This document shows positions 24,607 through 32,958 of a stretch of 64,000 bases of DNA, in pieces (positions within the stretch are counted from its first letter, which is position 1; each line of letters starts with the position of its first letter). Source of the stretch: CAZAFN01 sp964484795 (GTDB taxonomy: Bacteria; Pseudomonadota; Alphaproteobacteria; Methylaequorales; Methylaequoraceae); the NCBI GenBank assembly GCA_964484795.1, contig CAZAFN010000004.1:15054-79053 (forward strand), in the 5' to 3' direction. Below the pieces are notes generated by a model. It had not been told where the DNA came from and searched no databases. It worked only from the letters and a program-made list of their open reading frames with translations. The translations under genes and the position numbers were made by a program.

Positions 24607-25404
24607 TTATTCACAGCTTAGTGAAGTTAAATCAATTTTTTCAAGATTTAATAACAATGAATAATCAGGATAATCATACTTAAAGAAACTGGCAATACCT
24701 TGTTCATTCAAATGTACAGTTTGTTCAAATATTGGTGTTTGAATGTTATCTTTATAGTATGCCATTCTAATTTTTTTAAACTTGTTGACTACCCCTTTAG
24801 GTATTATTTTTTTTGACTCTCTTACAATCTCATCAGTAAAAAACACTGAGATTTTAAAGTATTTATCAGGAATTGTTCCTTCATAAACATTTCCTATAAT
24901 CATTTTTTTTTGGCTTTGAAAGTTATCAATTATTTTTTCTAAAAATTTGTGAGGAAAAATAACATCATTAGAGAAGGTGATTGTTTTTTTATCTCTCAAA
25001 TTAACAGTTAATTCATCATTTTTTTCAGCTTTTCCAATCGTTCTATCAATTAGTTCAGCATTTTCTTTGATCTCGAGAACAAAATCCATTTTTTGCCCGT
25101 CAGTTGATTCATTTACAGAGTAGTTAATTTCACTTAGTGTTCCAACACCGTGCGAATTCACAAAGCGAGTAACCATCCGTTGATTTGATATCCAGGAATT
25201 ATTACAATTATTAATCCAGTCGACGTAAAGATTTCCTGATGCTTCATCAACGTATGTTTTCCCAGGAATTCTTGTTTCACCCGATTCAAACAAGTTAATA
25301 CTATACTCGCTTTGGTAAGATAATAAATTATTCTTCGCATAGATATTATCAGCAAAAAAACAATAAATGATTGTAACTATTAAAATTTTGAAAAAAATGT
25401 TCAT
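24607..25404 (-). CDS. EipB-like cell-envelope integrity protein (DUF1849)
   Basis: The start is placed at the ATG at 25404, which begins a good signal peptide (MNIFFKILIVTII, cleavage near IYA-K); the frame opens nine codons earlier. The mature protein of about 240 residues follows the DUF1849 pattern: YQSEYSINLFE at the start, a Y-x-D-W...CNNSW segment with a conserved Cys, NQRMVTRF, and FPHKFLEK. A second Cys sits two residues from the C-terminus. In Brucella EipB these two conserved cysteines form a disulfide holding a beta-spiral periplasmic protein needed for envelope integrity. The family is restricted to Alphaproteobacteria, which helps place this genome. Confidence 0.72.
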   Translation of the reverse strand: MNIFFKILIVTIIYCFFADNIYAKNNLLSYQSEYSINLFESGETRIPGKTYVDEASGNLYVDWINNCNNSWISNQRMVTRFVNSHGVGTLSEINYSVNESTDGQKMDFVLEIKENAELIDRTIGKAEKNDELTVNLRDKKTITFSNDVIFPHKFLEKIIDNFQSQKKMIIGNVYEGTIPDKYFKISVFFTDEIVRESKKIIPKGVVNKFKKIRMAYYKDNIQTPIFEQTVHLNEQGIASFFKYDYPDYSLLLNLEKIDLTSLSCE

Positions 25405-25475
25405 GGTGTCAGAAAATGTATTTACTATCATATTAGAAGATTTTGTATTTTAATTAGCATAGAATTGTAAACATA

Positions 25476-25715
25476 GTGATAAAAATTTTATTTTTAATCT
25501 TTTTTTTAATTTTCGTTACAGTGCTTTTTTTTGTGAGAAAATTCTCAAGCAGAAAAATAATAACTATTAATTTTTTTTTAATCATTTTTTTATCACTTTT
25601 TTTTTTAATTTTTTTCTTTTCAACTAATGATCAAAAAATTAGAGAAAATTATCATCCACCTACATTTGATGGTGAAAAAGTAATACCGGGTTTTTTTGAC
25701 GATGAAGATAAATAA
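25476..25715 (+). CDS. Small membrane protein, DUF6111-like
   Basis: This 79-residue protein has two hydrophobic segments (about 3-20 and 29-49) and a soluble tail ending YHPPTFDGEKVIPGFFDDE. The PP-x-F-x-G-x-x-x-P-G-x-F pattern and position directly before cca match the alphaproteobacterial DUF6111 family, whose function is unknown. Its stop overlaps the start of cca by 14 bases, implying coupling. Confidence 0.65.
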   Translation: MIKILFLIFFLIFVTVLFFVRKFSSRKIITINFFLIIFLSLFFLIFFFSTNDQKIRENYHPPTFDGEKVIPGFFDDEDK

Positions 25716-26937
25716 TTTTTTACAAAGATGCAATTTTATTGATCTAAAAATCAAGGAAATAAAAAAAATAGAATATTTCATAAATAAAAATGGGGGTAAA
25801 TTATTTATTGTTGGAGGTAATGTAAGGGATTTAATTCTAAACAGGAATATTTCTTCTAACCCAGATTTAGCAACTGATATTAAAACAAAATTGGTATTAA
25901 AATCATTGGATCAAGGCAAAATTAAATATTCAAAAGTAGGACTGTCTTTTGGTTCTATAGCCGCTAGAATTTCCAGCGTAGATTTTGATATAACTTCAAT
26001 GAGAAAGGATATCAAAACAGATGGAAGGTGGGCTGAAATTGAGCCTACTGATGATATTTTAGAAGATGCGAGCAGAAGGGATTTTACAATAAACGCAATA
26101 TATTGTGACACTAAAGGGAATTTGTACGATCCTTTGAACGGTATAGATGACTTGAGAAATTCAAGAGTAAAATTTATTGGTGAACCAGAGAAAAGAATTA
26201 AGGAAGATTATCTTAGAATTCTAAGGTTCTTTAGATTTACTTTTTTTTACGCCAGTAAATTAGATCCAGATGGTCTTAAATCATGTGAAAAACACAAAGG
26301 TAAAATAAAGATTTTATCTTTTGAAAGAAGAATGATGGAGTTAAAAAAAATCTTACTTCTAGAAAATATGGAGACAAAATCAAGGATATTAAATATTAGA
26401 AAATTTATTGAGGTGACTTTAGGCTGTAAGATTAACTATAAAGATTTTGAACGTCTATGCAAGATTGAAAGGTTTCTGGATTCTGTATGTTTCCAACGCA
26501 GAGTCAAGTATTTAATCGGGTGTAATAGAAAACCAAAAATACTGTTTGAGAAGATTGATAAAAAATTTAAAGAAAGACTGCAAGTAAAAGAAAGTTTTAT
26601 TCATTATACTCATCAAGAACTGAATGCCATTCTTTATTTTTCTCACAAAGATTATGTTCTAGATCAACTGATATTTGATTATTTAAACAAAGTTATTTCT
26701 AAAAAGAAACTATCTAAGTTAGTTGAAATTGTTAGAAGATTTAAGAAAAAAAAATTTCCCCTCTCCGGTAATGACCTAATTGGTAGAGGTTTTCATCCGG
26801 GAAAAAAAATGGGTAAAACTTTGAGAAAAGTCGAACAATGGTGGGTAAAAAAAAACTTTATGCCAACTAAAGTGGACTGCATAAATTTTGTAGAGGATAT
26901 GAATAGCATTGATTTACCAAGAAACAAAAGGAGGTAA
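25702..26937 (+). CDS. cca: CCA tRNA nucleotidyltransferase (poly(A) polymerase family)
   Basis: This is a 411-residue class II nucleotidyltransferase that adds or repairs the 3' CCA of tRNAs. The head domain has VGGNVRD (about 35-41), SSNPDLATD, the EDASRRDFTINA motif, the YDPLNGIDDL segment and RILRFFRF, followed by the helical RNA-binding body. The usual metal-binding D-x-D of the head is N-P-D here. The ATG at 25702 overlaps the preceding gene; a TTG at 25696 is less likely. The 3' end overlaps convergent hemF by 24 bases. The tRNA-Gln gene here does encode CCA, so a repair role is possible. Confidence 0.9.
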   Translation: MKINNFLQRCNFIDLKIKEIKKIEYFINKNGGKLFIVGGNVRDLILNRNISSNPDLATDIKTKLVLKSLDQGKIKYSKVGLSFGSIAARISSVDFDITSMRKDIKTDGRWAEIEPTDDILEDASRRDFTINAIYCDTKGNLYDPLNGIDDLRNSRVKFIGEPEKRIKEDYLRILRFFRFTFFYASKLDPDGLKSCEKHKGKIKILSFERRMMELKKILLLENMETKSRILNIRKFIEVTLGCKINYKDFERLCKIERFLDSVCFQRRVKYLIGCNRKPKILFEKIDKKFKERLQVKESFIHYTHQELNAILYFSHKDYVLDQLIFDYLNKVISKKKLSKLVEIVRRFKKKKFPLSGNDLIGRGFHPGKKMGKTLRKVEQWWVKKNFMPTKVDCINFVEDMNSIDLPRNKRR

Positions 26938-27771
26938 TGACATAAATATCGCATCTATATTACCATTTGTTTCAAGACCAAATTTAGTTCCTCTATCGTA
27001 GAGAAGATTGAATTCTGCATATCTAGATCTTCTGTGGTATTGCAACTTTTTGTCATAGTCATTCCAAGGTAAATCAATCGTATCTGATATAATCTTTTTG
27101 TAGGAACTTAAAAAAGTTTCTCCAACATTTTTTGTAAAATTCAGATCAGCATCCCAGTTTTTGGAATTTAAATAATCATAAAAAATTCCGCCTAAACCTC
27201 GTGACTCGTTTCTATGAGGCAAGAAAAAGTATTTGTCACACCAATTTTTATATTCATTGTATGCTCCAGGTTTATAATTTTCACAAATTAGTTTTAGTTG
27301 CTTATGAAAAAATTTTGCAATTTCTTTTGACTGTTGGGATTTTTTGTCCGTAGGAGTAATGTCTGTTCCTCCTCCAAACCAGTTCTTACCGGTAACAATA
27401 AATCTAGTGTTCATATGTATTGCAGGTATTTGTGGAGAGAATGGATGAATAACTACTGATAATCCTGATGCCCAAAATTTATTACTTTTTTCTGTTCCTG
27501 GAATTTTTCCTTTAAGATTTTCTGGAAATTTACCGAAGACCGTCGATATATTCACTCCAGCTTTCTCGAATATATGACCTCTAAGCAGACTCATCTCACC
27601 ACCACCAAGGGTGCTATTTCCTTTCTTATCTCTAAACCACTTTTTTCTTTGAAACTTTTTCTTCTTTCTTCTTCCTTTATTTTCTATTTTTTCAATATCT
27701 TCACAAATTTTGTCTCTTAAACATTGAAACCATTTAGCGGAAATTTTTTTTTTCTCATCAATTTTTTTCAT
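26914..27771 (-). CDS. hemF: Oxygen-dependent coproporphyrinogen-III oxidase
   Basis: Haem-pathway enzyme converting coproporphyrinogen III to protoporphyrinogen IX with O2. The start is set at the ATG at 27771 (285 residues); a longer frame to 27867 would run into petA upstream. Motifs are FEKAGVNIS, SVVIHPFSPQIPAIHMN, WFGGGTDITP, YNEYKNWCDKYFFLPHRNE and RGLGGIFYD near the middle, and the C-terminal RGTKFGLETNG and MSLPP. The N-terminal 70 residues are strikingly Lys-rich. It is next to petABC, whose cytochromes need its product. Dependence on O2 fits an aerobic lifestyle. Confidence 0.95.
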   Translation of the reverse strand: MKKIDEKKKISAKWFQCLRDKICEDIEKIENKGRRKKKKFQRKKWFRDKKGNSTLGGGEMSLLRGHIFEKAGVNISTVFGKFPENLKGKIPGTEKSNKFWASGLSVVIHPFSPQIPAIHMNTRFIVTGKNWFGGGTDITPTDKKSQQSKEIAKFFHKQLKLICENYKPGAYNEYKNWCDKYFFLPHRNESRGLGGIFYDYLNSKNWDADLNFTKNVGETFLSSYKKIISDTIDLPWNDYDKKLQYHRRSRYAEFNLLYDRGTKFGLETNGNIDAIFMSLPPFVSW

Positions 27772-27824
27772 TGTTTTCAAATATGTATTTTTTATACTAT
27801 AGTTTAAATAGGGAAATTTAATTA

Positions 27825-28382
27825 ATGAAAAAAGAAGAAAATATAGATGAAACAACTGAGTCCCCAATAGATGGTGAGAAAAGGGACTTTTTGTTTGTTA
27901 CAACTGCCGGTTTAGCCGTTGCCGGGGGTGTTGCAACTGCCATTTCACTTATCAATACAATGAACCCAGCCAAAGATGTGCTAGCTTTGTCAACCACAGA
28001 AGTTGATTTATCACCATTGGAAGAGGGACAGAATTTAACTGTAATGTGGAGAGGAAAACCAATTTTTATAAGACATAGAACAAAAGAGGAAATAAATGAT
28101 GCAAATATAGTTGATGTTGAAAGATTAAAGCATAAAGCCTCAGATGAATCGCGTGTCAAAAATCCAAAATGGCTTGTGGTTATTGGGGTTTGCACTCATC
28201 TAGGTTGTGTACCACTTGGACAGAAAATAGGTGATAGCAAAGGAGATTATGGTGGATGGTTTTGTCCATGTCATGGTTCACATTATGACACATCAGGAAG
28301 AATTAGAAAAGGTCCGGCCCCGCTTAACTTAGAGATTCCTCCTTACAAATTTGTAAGTGATGACATAATAAAGATTGGTTGA
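27825..28382 (+). CDS. petA: Ubiquinol-cytochrome c reductase Rieske iron-sulfur subunit
   Basis: This 185-residue subunit of the bc1 complex has an N-terminal anchor at about 23-44, preceded by EKRDFL, where most relatives have a twin-arginine RRDFL. The two cluster-binding loops are CTHLGC (about 125-130) and CPCHGSH (about 146-152), giving two Cys and two His ligands plus the disulfide pair. It starts the petABC operon. It overlaps the region just before petB by no essential sequence, with the petB ATG 8 bases after its stop. Confidence 0.96.
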   Translation: MKKEENIDETTESPIDGEKRDFLFVTTAGLAVAGGVATAISLINTMNPAKDVLALSTTEVDLSPLEEGQNLTVMWRGKPIFIRHRTKEEINDANIVDVERLKHKASDESRVKNPKWLVVIGVCTHLGCVPLGQKIGDSKGDYGGWFCPCHGSHYDTSGRIRKGPAPLNLEIPPYKFVSDDIIKIG

Positions 28383-28389
28383 TTGTGTA

Positions 28390-29628
28390 ATGGATAACAT
28401 TGAAAAATCAGAAATAAAAGGTGTTTTAGGTTGGATTGACAGACGACTTCCTATATTTACATTTATAAATCATAATTTGAGAGATTACCCAACCCCTAAA
28501 AATTTAAACTATTTTTGGAATTTTGGTTCTTTAGCAGGAATAACCCTCGTAATCATGATAGTTACCGGGATTCTTCTAGCTATGCAATATACAGCTAATA
28601 CAGATTTAGCTTTTGACAGTGTTGAAAGAATAATGAGAGATGTTAATAATGGTTGGCTACTTAGATATATTCATATGAATGGAGCCTCAATGTTTTTTAT
28701 CATTGTTTATATTCATATTTTTAGAGGTCTTTATTATGGATCCTACAAGTCGCCAAGAGAAATATTGTGGATGCTTGGAGTAGTTATTCTTTTATTAATG
28801 ATGGCCACTGCTTTTATGGGATATGTTTTGCCGTGGGGACAAATGAGTTTTTGGGGAGCAACAGTTATTACAAATCTTTTTTCTGCATTTCCAGTGATAG
28901 GTGATTATATAGTTACTTTTTTGTGGGGTGGGTTTTCTGTTGATAATCCAACGCTAAATAGGTTCTTTGTTTTACATTATCTTCTGCCATTTGTAATTGT
29001 AGGTGTGGTGTTTCTTCACCTCGTAGCTCTTCATCAGTTTGGTTCTAACAATCCTACTGGCATCGATGTAAAATCTGAAGGTGATACGATTCCTTTTCAC
29101 CCATATTATACAGTCAAAGATTATTTGGGTTTGGGCTTTTTTTTAATTTTTTATGCAATTTTGGTATTTTTTGCCCCAAATTTTTTAGGGCATCCGGACA
29201 ATTATATTCCAGCAAACCCTTTACAAACACCTCCACACATTGTTCCCGAATGGTATTTTCTTCCATTTTACGCTATTTTAAGAGCTGTTCCAGATAAATT
29301 GATGGGTGTTTTGTTAATGTTTGCAGCTGTTTCAATTTTATTTTTCTTGCCATGGCTAGATAGACACAAAATTAGGAGTGCTAGTTTTAGACCATTTTAC
29401 AAGCAGTTTTTTTGGTTGTTTTTTATTGACTGCATTATTTTGGGTTGGTGTGGTGCAATGCCAGCGGAAGGTATTTACGTTTTAATAGCTAGAATTGCAT
29501 CTGGTTATTATTTTTTATTTTTTTTGATTATTATGCCTTTTTTGTCTAAATTTGAAAAAATCTCTAATTTACCATCAAGCATATCAGCGGCTGTGCTGTC
29601 TGAAAAATTCGAAAAAGATTCTGATTAA
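28390..29628 (+). CDS. petB: Ubiquinol-cytochrome c reductase cytochrome b subunit
   Basis: This 412-residue membrane subunit holds both b haems and the two quinone sites. Visible landmarks are the WNFGSLAG start of helix A, paired haem His in helices B and D ([32 protein letters not shown]), the Qo-site signature [13 protein letters not shown] and [15 protein letters not shown] at 28390 is used; an in-frame TTG at 28375 overlaps petA. The middle gene of petABC; normal length and all eight helices present. Confidence 0.97.
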   Translation: MDNIEKSEIKGVLGWIDRRLPIFTFINHNLRDYPTPKNLNYFWNFGSLAGITLVIMIVTGILLAMQYTANTDLAFDSVERIMRDVNNGWLLRYIHMNGASMFFIIVYIHIFRGLYYGSYKSPREILWMLGVVILLLMMATAFMGYVLPWGQMSFWGATVITNLFSAFPVIGDYIVTFLWGGFSVDNPTLNRFFVLHYLLPFVIVGVVFLHLVALHQFGSNNPTGIDVKSEGDTIPFHPYYTVKDYLGLGFFLIFYAILVFFAPNFLGHPDNYIPANPLQTPPHIVPEWYFLPFYAILRAVPDKLMGVLLMFAAVSILFFLPWLDRHKIRSASFRPFYKQFFWLFFIDCIILGWCGAMPAEGIYVLIARIASGYYFLFFLIIMPFLSKFEKISNLPSSISAAVLSEKFEKDSD

Positions 29629-29632
29629 AAAA

Positions 29633-30400
29633 ATGTTAAAAAAATTAATTAATTTAATTACTCTAATCTCTATTTACCTTGTTTGGGTTTTTCCAGCAAA
29701 TTCTGCTGATAGCGATGTAGAATTAATAAAACAAAATTGGCCATTCAGTGGAATTTTCGGAAGATTTGACAAAGCTTCCTTGCAACGTGGTTTTAAAGTT
29801 TATAGAGAAGTTTGTGCGGCGTGCCATGGTATAAGACATATATCTTACAGAGATCTTAAGGGAATTGGCTATACCAAAGATGAAATAAAAATAATAGCAT
29901 CAGAATATGAGGTCATCGATGGTCCTGATGATGAAGGTGAAATGTTTTTTCGAGAAGGGAAAGAAAGTGACAAATTTGTTGAACCCTATGAGAACGCTAA
30001 TTTAGCAAGACTTGCCAATAATGGGGCATACCCACCAGATCTTTCATTGATAGTAAAAGCAAGAGCAGGAGGTGTAGACTATATATATAGCCTACTTAAT
30101 GGTTACAAGGAGTTTCCTGATGATTTTGAAGCTAGTGAGGGTATGTATTTTAATGAGTTTTATCCAGGGAATCAGATTGCAATGCCGTCTCCAATTATGG
30201 ATGACATAGTTGAGTTTGACGATGGAACCGAAGCCACTCAGTCCCAAATAGCCAGAGATATAAGTTCTTTTTTAGCTTGGACAGCAGAACCAGAACTAGA
30301 AGAAAGAAAAAGTCTTGGAGTAAAAACAATTTTTTTCTTGGTGTTGATCACTATTATGCTTCTAGGTGTAAAAAGAAAAGTTTGGAAAGATTTGGAATAA
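29633..30400 (+). CDS. petC: Ubiquinol-cytochrome c reductase cytochrome c1 subunit
   Basis: This 255-residue subunit has a signal peptide (about 1-23, ending ANSA-D), a single haem site CAACH (about 61-65) and the c1-typical ANNGAYPPDLSLI segment. The axial Met is probably in NQIAMPSPI, and a C-terminal membrane anchor lies near 228-248. ATG at 29633 follows the petB stop by 4 bases; an open frame extends into petB but has no signal. It transfers electrons to soluble or anchored cytochrome c. It closes the bc1 operon, and mtnP follows 5 bases later. Confidence 0.95.
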   Translation: MLKKLINLITLISIYLVWVFPANSADSDVELIKQNWPFSGIFGRFDKASLQRGFKVYREVCAACHGIRHISYRDLKGIGYTKDEIKIIASEYEVIDGPDDEGEMFFREGKESDKFVEPYENANLARLANNGAYPPDLSLIVKARAGGVDYIYSLLNGYKEFPDDFEASEGMYFNEFYPGNQIAMPSPIMDDIVEFDDGTEATQSQIARDISSFLAWTAEPELEERKSLGVKTIFFLVLITIMLLGVKRKVWKDLE

Positions 30401-30405
30401 GATAA

Positions 30406-31263
30406 ATGGATAAAATTGATGTCGCTTTCATTGGTGGGAGCGGGTTATATAAAGTTCCAAATTTTAAAAAATATAAATGGATTAAAATCAAGTCTAACTT
30501 TGGAGGCCCATCTCCAGAAATTTGTGTTGGTAAGTTAAATAAAAGTAACATTGCATTTCTTCCCAGACATGGAAAAAACCACAATATTTCTCCCACAAAA
30601 ATTAATTACAGGGCAAATATAGAAGCATTAAAAATAATTGGTTCTGAATGCATTGTTTCTTTGTCAGCTGTTGGGAGTTTAAGAGAAGATTATAAACCTG
30701 GTCATTTTGTTCTTGTTGATCAGTTTTTAGATCAAACATATTTGAGAAACAAAACTTTTTTTGACGATGATCTAGTAGTCCATGTTCCATTTGCTAGTCC
30801 AGTGTGCTCAAAATTAAAAAAATCTTTGTCAGATAGCCTTAGAAAATTAAAAGTAAAATTTCATTCTTCTGGTACTTACATATGTATTGAAGGACCACAA
30901 TTTTCATCATTAGCCGAGTCACAGCTTTTTCGTTCCTGGGGATGTGATGTTATTGGTATGACTAATATGCCTGAAGCCAAGCTAGCTTTGGAGGCAGGTA
31001 TTTGTTATGCATCTGTTGCAATGGTTACAGATTTTGATTGTTGGCATCCTGACCATGAAAGTGTGACTGTAGAACAAATAGTGGAAACCTTGAATAAAAA
31101 CTCGAAAAAGGCATTTTGTCTTATTGATGAAATCTGCAAACATAAGAAATTTTTTTGTGACCAAAAAACAAAAAATTTATCTAGAGATTCTTTAATAACA
31201 AATTTGTCTTATGTTAAAAATTCAACCAAGAAAAAACTCTCAAATATTCTCGGAAAATTATGA
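30406..31263 (+). CDS. mtnP: S-methyl-5'-thioadenosine phosphorylase
   Basis: This 285-residue purine-nucleoside phosphorylase family 2 enzyme cleaves methylthioadenosine (MTA) to adenine and 5-methylthioribose-1-phosphate. Key parts are IGGSGLY, FLPRHGKNHNISP, the SAVGSLRE segment, EGPQFSS, GMTNMPEAKLA (the MTAP form) and VTDFDCW with the adenine-selecting Asp. It overlaps mtnA by 4 bases (ATGA) and follows petC by 5 bases, so it might be read from the pet promoter. Confidence 0.93.
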   Translation: MDKIDVAFIGGSGLYKVPNFKKYKWIKIKSNFGGPSPEICVGKLNKSNIAFLPRHGKNHNISPTKINYRANIEALKIIGSECIVSLSAVGSLREDYKPGHFVLVDQFLDQTYLRNKTFFDDDLVVHVPFASPVCSKLKKSLSDSLRKLKVKFHSSGTYICIEGPQFSSLAESQLFRSWGCDVIGMTNMPEAKLALEAGICYASVAMVTDFDCWHPDHESVTVEQIVETLNKNSKKAFCLIDEICKHKKFFCDQKTKNLSRDSLITNLSYVKNSTKKKLSNILGKL

Positions 31264-32345
31264 AAGTAGGAAAAAAGAATTTTTCAACTTTATGGATGGA
31301 TAACGGGAAGATAAAGATAATAGATCAGACGAAATTGCCATTTAAATTTGTAGTTAGAGAATTAAATTTAATTTCTGAATTTTGTGCAGCTATTAGAAAA
31401 ATGCAGGTTAGGGGTGCTCCTTTGATTGGAGTAACTGCAGCATTTGGTTTTGCGACAGAAATAATGAGAAAACCTAAGGATTTAGATGTGGAGTTGGCAT
31501 ATTCAGAGCTTTTGAAAACTAGACCAACTGCAATTAATCTAAGGTGGGCTTTGGATTTAATTAAAAAAATAGTTTTTAAACTTAAACCATCTGAAAGAGG
31601 TAGAGTTGCCATCCAAATTGCTAAAAAAATTAGAGAAGATGATATTGCTAGTTGTGAGAAAATAGGTGAAAATGGATATTACATAATTGAAAAAATTTTT
31701 AAAAAAAAAAAAAGACCTATTAATATTCTTACACATTGTAATGCCGGATGGTTGGCAACTGTTGATTGGGGTACGGCTTTGTCTCCAATTTACAAAGCAA
31801 AAAAAAATAAAATCCCCATCCATATTTGGGTAGATGAAACAAGGCCAAGAAATCAAGGAGCTTTATTAACTGCTTGGGAGTTAAATCATGAAAAGATACC
31901 TTACACGATAATAGTAGACAATGCTGGAGGACATTTAATGCAAAGAGGAGAAGTAGATTTATGTATTGTTGGGAGTGATAGGACCACAAGTAATGGTGAT
32001 GTTTGCAATAAAATAGGTACCTACCTAAAGGCAATATCAGCTTATGAAAACAAAATTCCATTTTACGTTGCACTACCTACATCAACAATTGATTTGAACT
32101 TAAAAGATGGAAAAAATATTCCAATTGAAAATAGAAACGTTGATGAACTTTCACACTTTAATTTTTTAAAAAAAAATAAGATAGAGAAAGTAAACACATA
32201 TTTTAATGGAGCTAATATGATTAACCCAGCTTTTGATGTTACTCCATCAAGATATATTACAAGATTGATAACTGAAAATGGAGTTTGTATGCCAAACAAA
32301 AATTCAATAATGAAGATGATAAAAAAAAATGACAAAAGATATTAA
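31260..32345 (+). CDS. mtnA: S-methyl-5-thioribose-1-phosphate isomerase
   Basis: This 361-residue member of the eIF2B-alpha-like family converts methylthioribose-1-phosphate to methylthioribulose-1-phosphate. Recognisable segments are MQVRGAPLIGVTAAFG, ILTHCNAGWLAT (the catalytic Cys), WVDETRPRNQGALLTAWEL, then DNAGGHLM and GSDRTTSNGDV containing the catalytic Asp. It overlaps both neighbours (mtnP and the aldolase gene), indicating one translationally coupled operon for MTA breakdown. Confidence 0.95.
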   Translation: MKVGKKNFSTLWMDNGKIKIIDQTKLPFKFVVRELNLISEFCAAIRKMQVRGAPLIGVTAAFGFATEIMRKPKDLDVELAYSELLKTRPTAINLRWALDLIKKIVFKLKPSERGRVAIQIAKKIREDDIASCEKIGENGYYIIEKIFKKKKRPINILTHCNAGWLATVDWGTALSPIYKAKKNKIPIHIWVDETRPRNQGALLTAWELNHEKIPYTIIVDNAGGHLMQRGEVDLCIVGSDRTTSNGDVCNKIGTYLKAISAYENKIPFYVALPTSTIDLNLKDGKNIPIENRNVDELSHFNFLKKNKIEKVNTYFNGANMINPAFDVTPSRYITRLITENGVCMPNKNSIMKMIKKNDKRY

Positions 32346-32958
32346 AAAAAAAATTATATTTGCTTCCCAAAATCAATTAAAAATGGGTTTTAATATAGGC
32401 TCTGAAGGCAACATAAGTTTTAGGGATGGATCAAATGTTTTTATTACTCGCTCTGGAATTGAAATTTCTAAAATGAGTGCCGATGATATTTGTGAAGTTG
32501 ACATTAGTGGTAAAATAAAAAATGATATGAAGCCTTCTACAGAAATTGATATGCATCTAATGTTATATAGAAAAAGAACTGATGTTAGTGCAATAGTTCA
32601 TTGTCATTCTATGTGGGCGTCCGTTTTATCTTGTTTAAGAAAAAAAATTCCCTCATTCCATTATATGGTTGCAGAATTTGGTGGTATAGATATTCGATGT
32701 TCAAAATACGCTACATTTGGAACCAAAAAATTGGCAGAATTGGTTTTCGATGCCACAAAAAATAGGAAGGGTTGTTTGATTGCAAACCACGGCCAAATAT
32801 GTTTGGGTAGAAATGTAGATGATGCAATGCACTTATCAAGTGCACTAGAAAAATTATCAAAGCAATATTATTTTTGTTTGGCTTCTAAACACATTAAATT
32901 GTTAAGCCGAGATCAGATGAAGGATGTAGTGAATTCATTTGCATCCTACAAAATCTAA
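32329..32958 (+). CDS. Class II aldolase, probable methylthioribulose-1-phosphate (fuculose-phosphate-like) aldolase
   Basis: This 209-residue zinc aldolase of the AraD/FucA family has GSEGNISFR at the substrate phosphate site, the PSTEIDMHLMLY helix with the catalytic Glu, zinc His in HCHS, and LIANHGQICLG with the third His. The NHG-type motif resembles FucA-like aldolases rather than the GHG of MtnB dehydratase. With mtnP and mtnA directly upstream and overlapping by 17 bases, it fits Ald2 of the MTA-DHAP shunt, which splits methylthioribulose-1-phosphate to DHAP and methylthioacetaldehyde. The family is certain; the substrate is inference, and MtnB remains an alternative. Confidence 0.75.
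   Translation: MTKDIKKKIIFASQNQLKMGFNIGSEGNISFRDGSNVFITRSGIEISKMSADDICEVDISGKIKNDMKPSTEIDMHLMLYRKRTDVSAIVHCHSMWASVLSCLRKKIPSFHYMVAEFGGIDIRCSKYATFGTKKLAELVFDATKNRKGCLIANHGQICLGRNVDDAMHLSSALEKLSKQYYFCLASKHIKLLSRDQMKDVVNSFASYKI

Noticed and set aside
25476..25715. Spurious hydrophobic ORF
   Set aside because: I first suspected this, but the PP-x-F...PG-x-F tail and coupling to cca support a real DUF6111-like protein, so it was kept as a gene.
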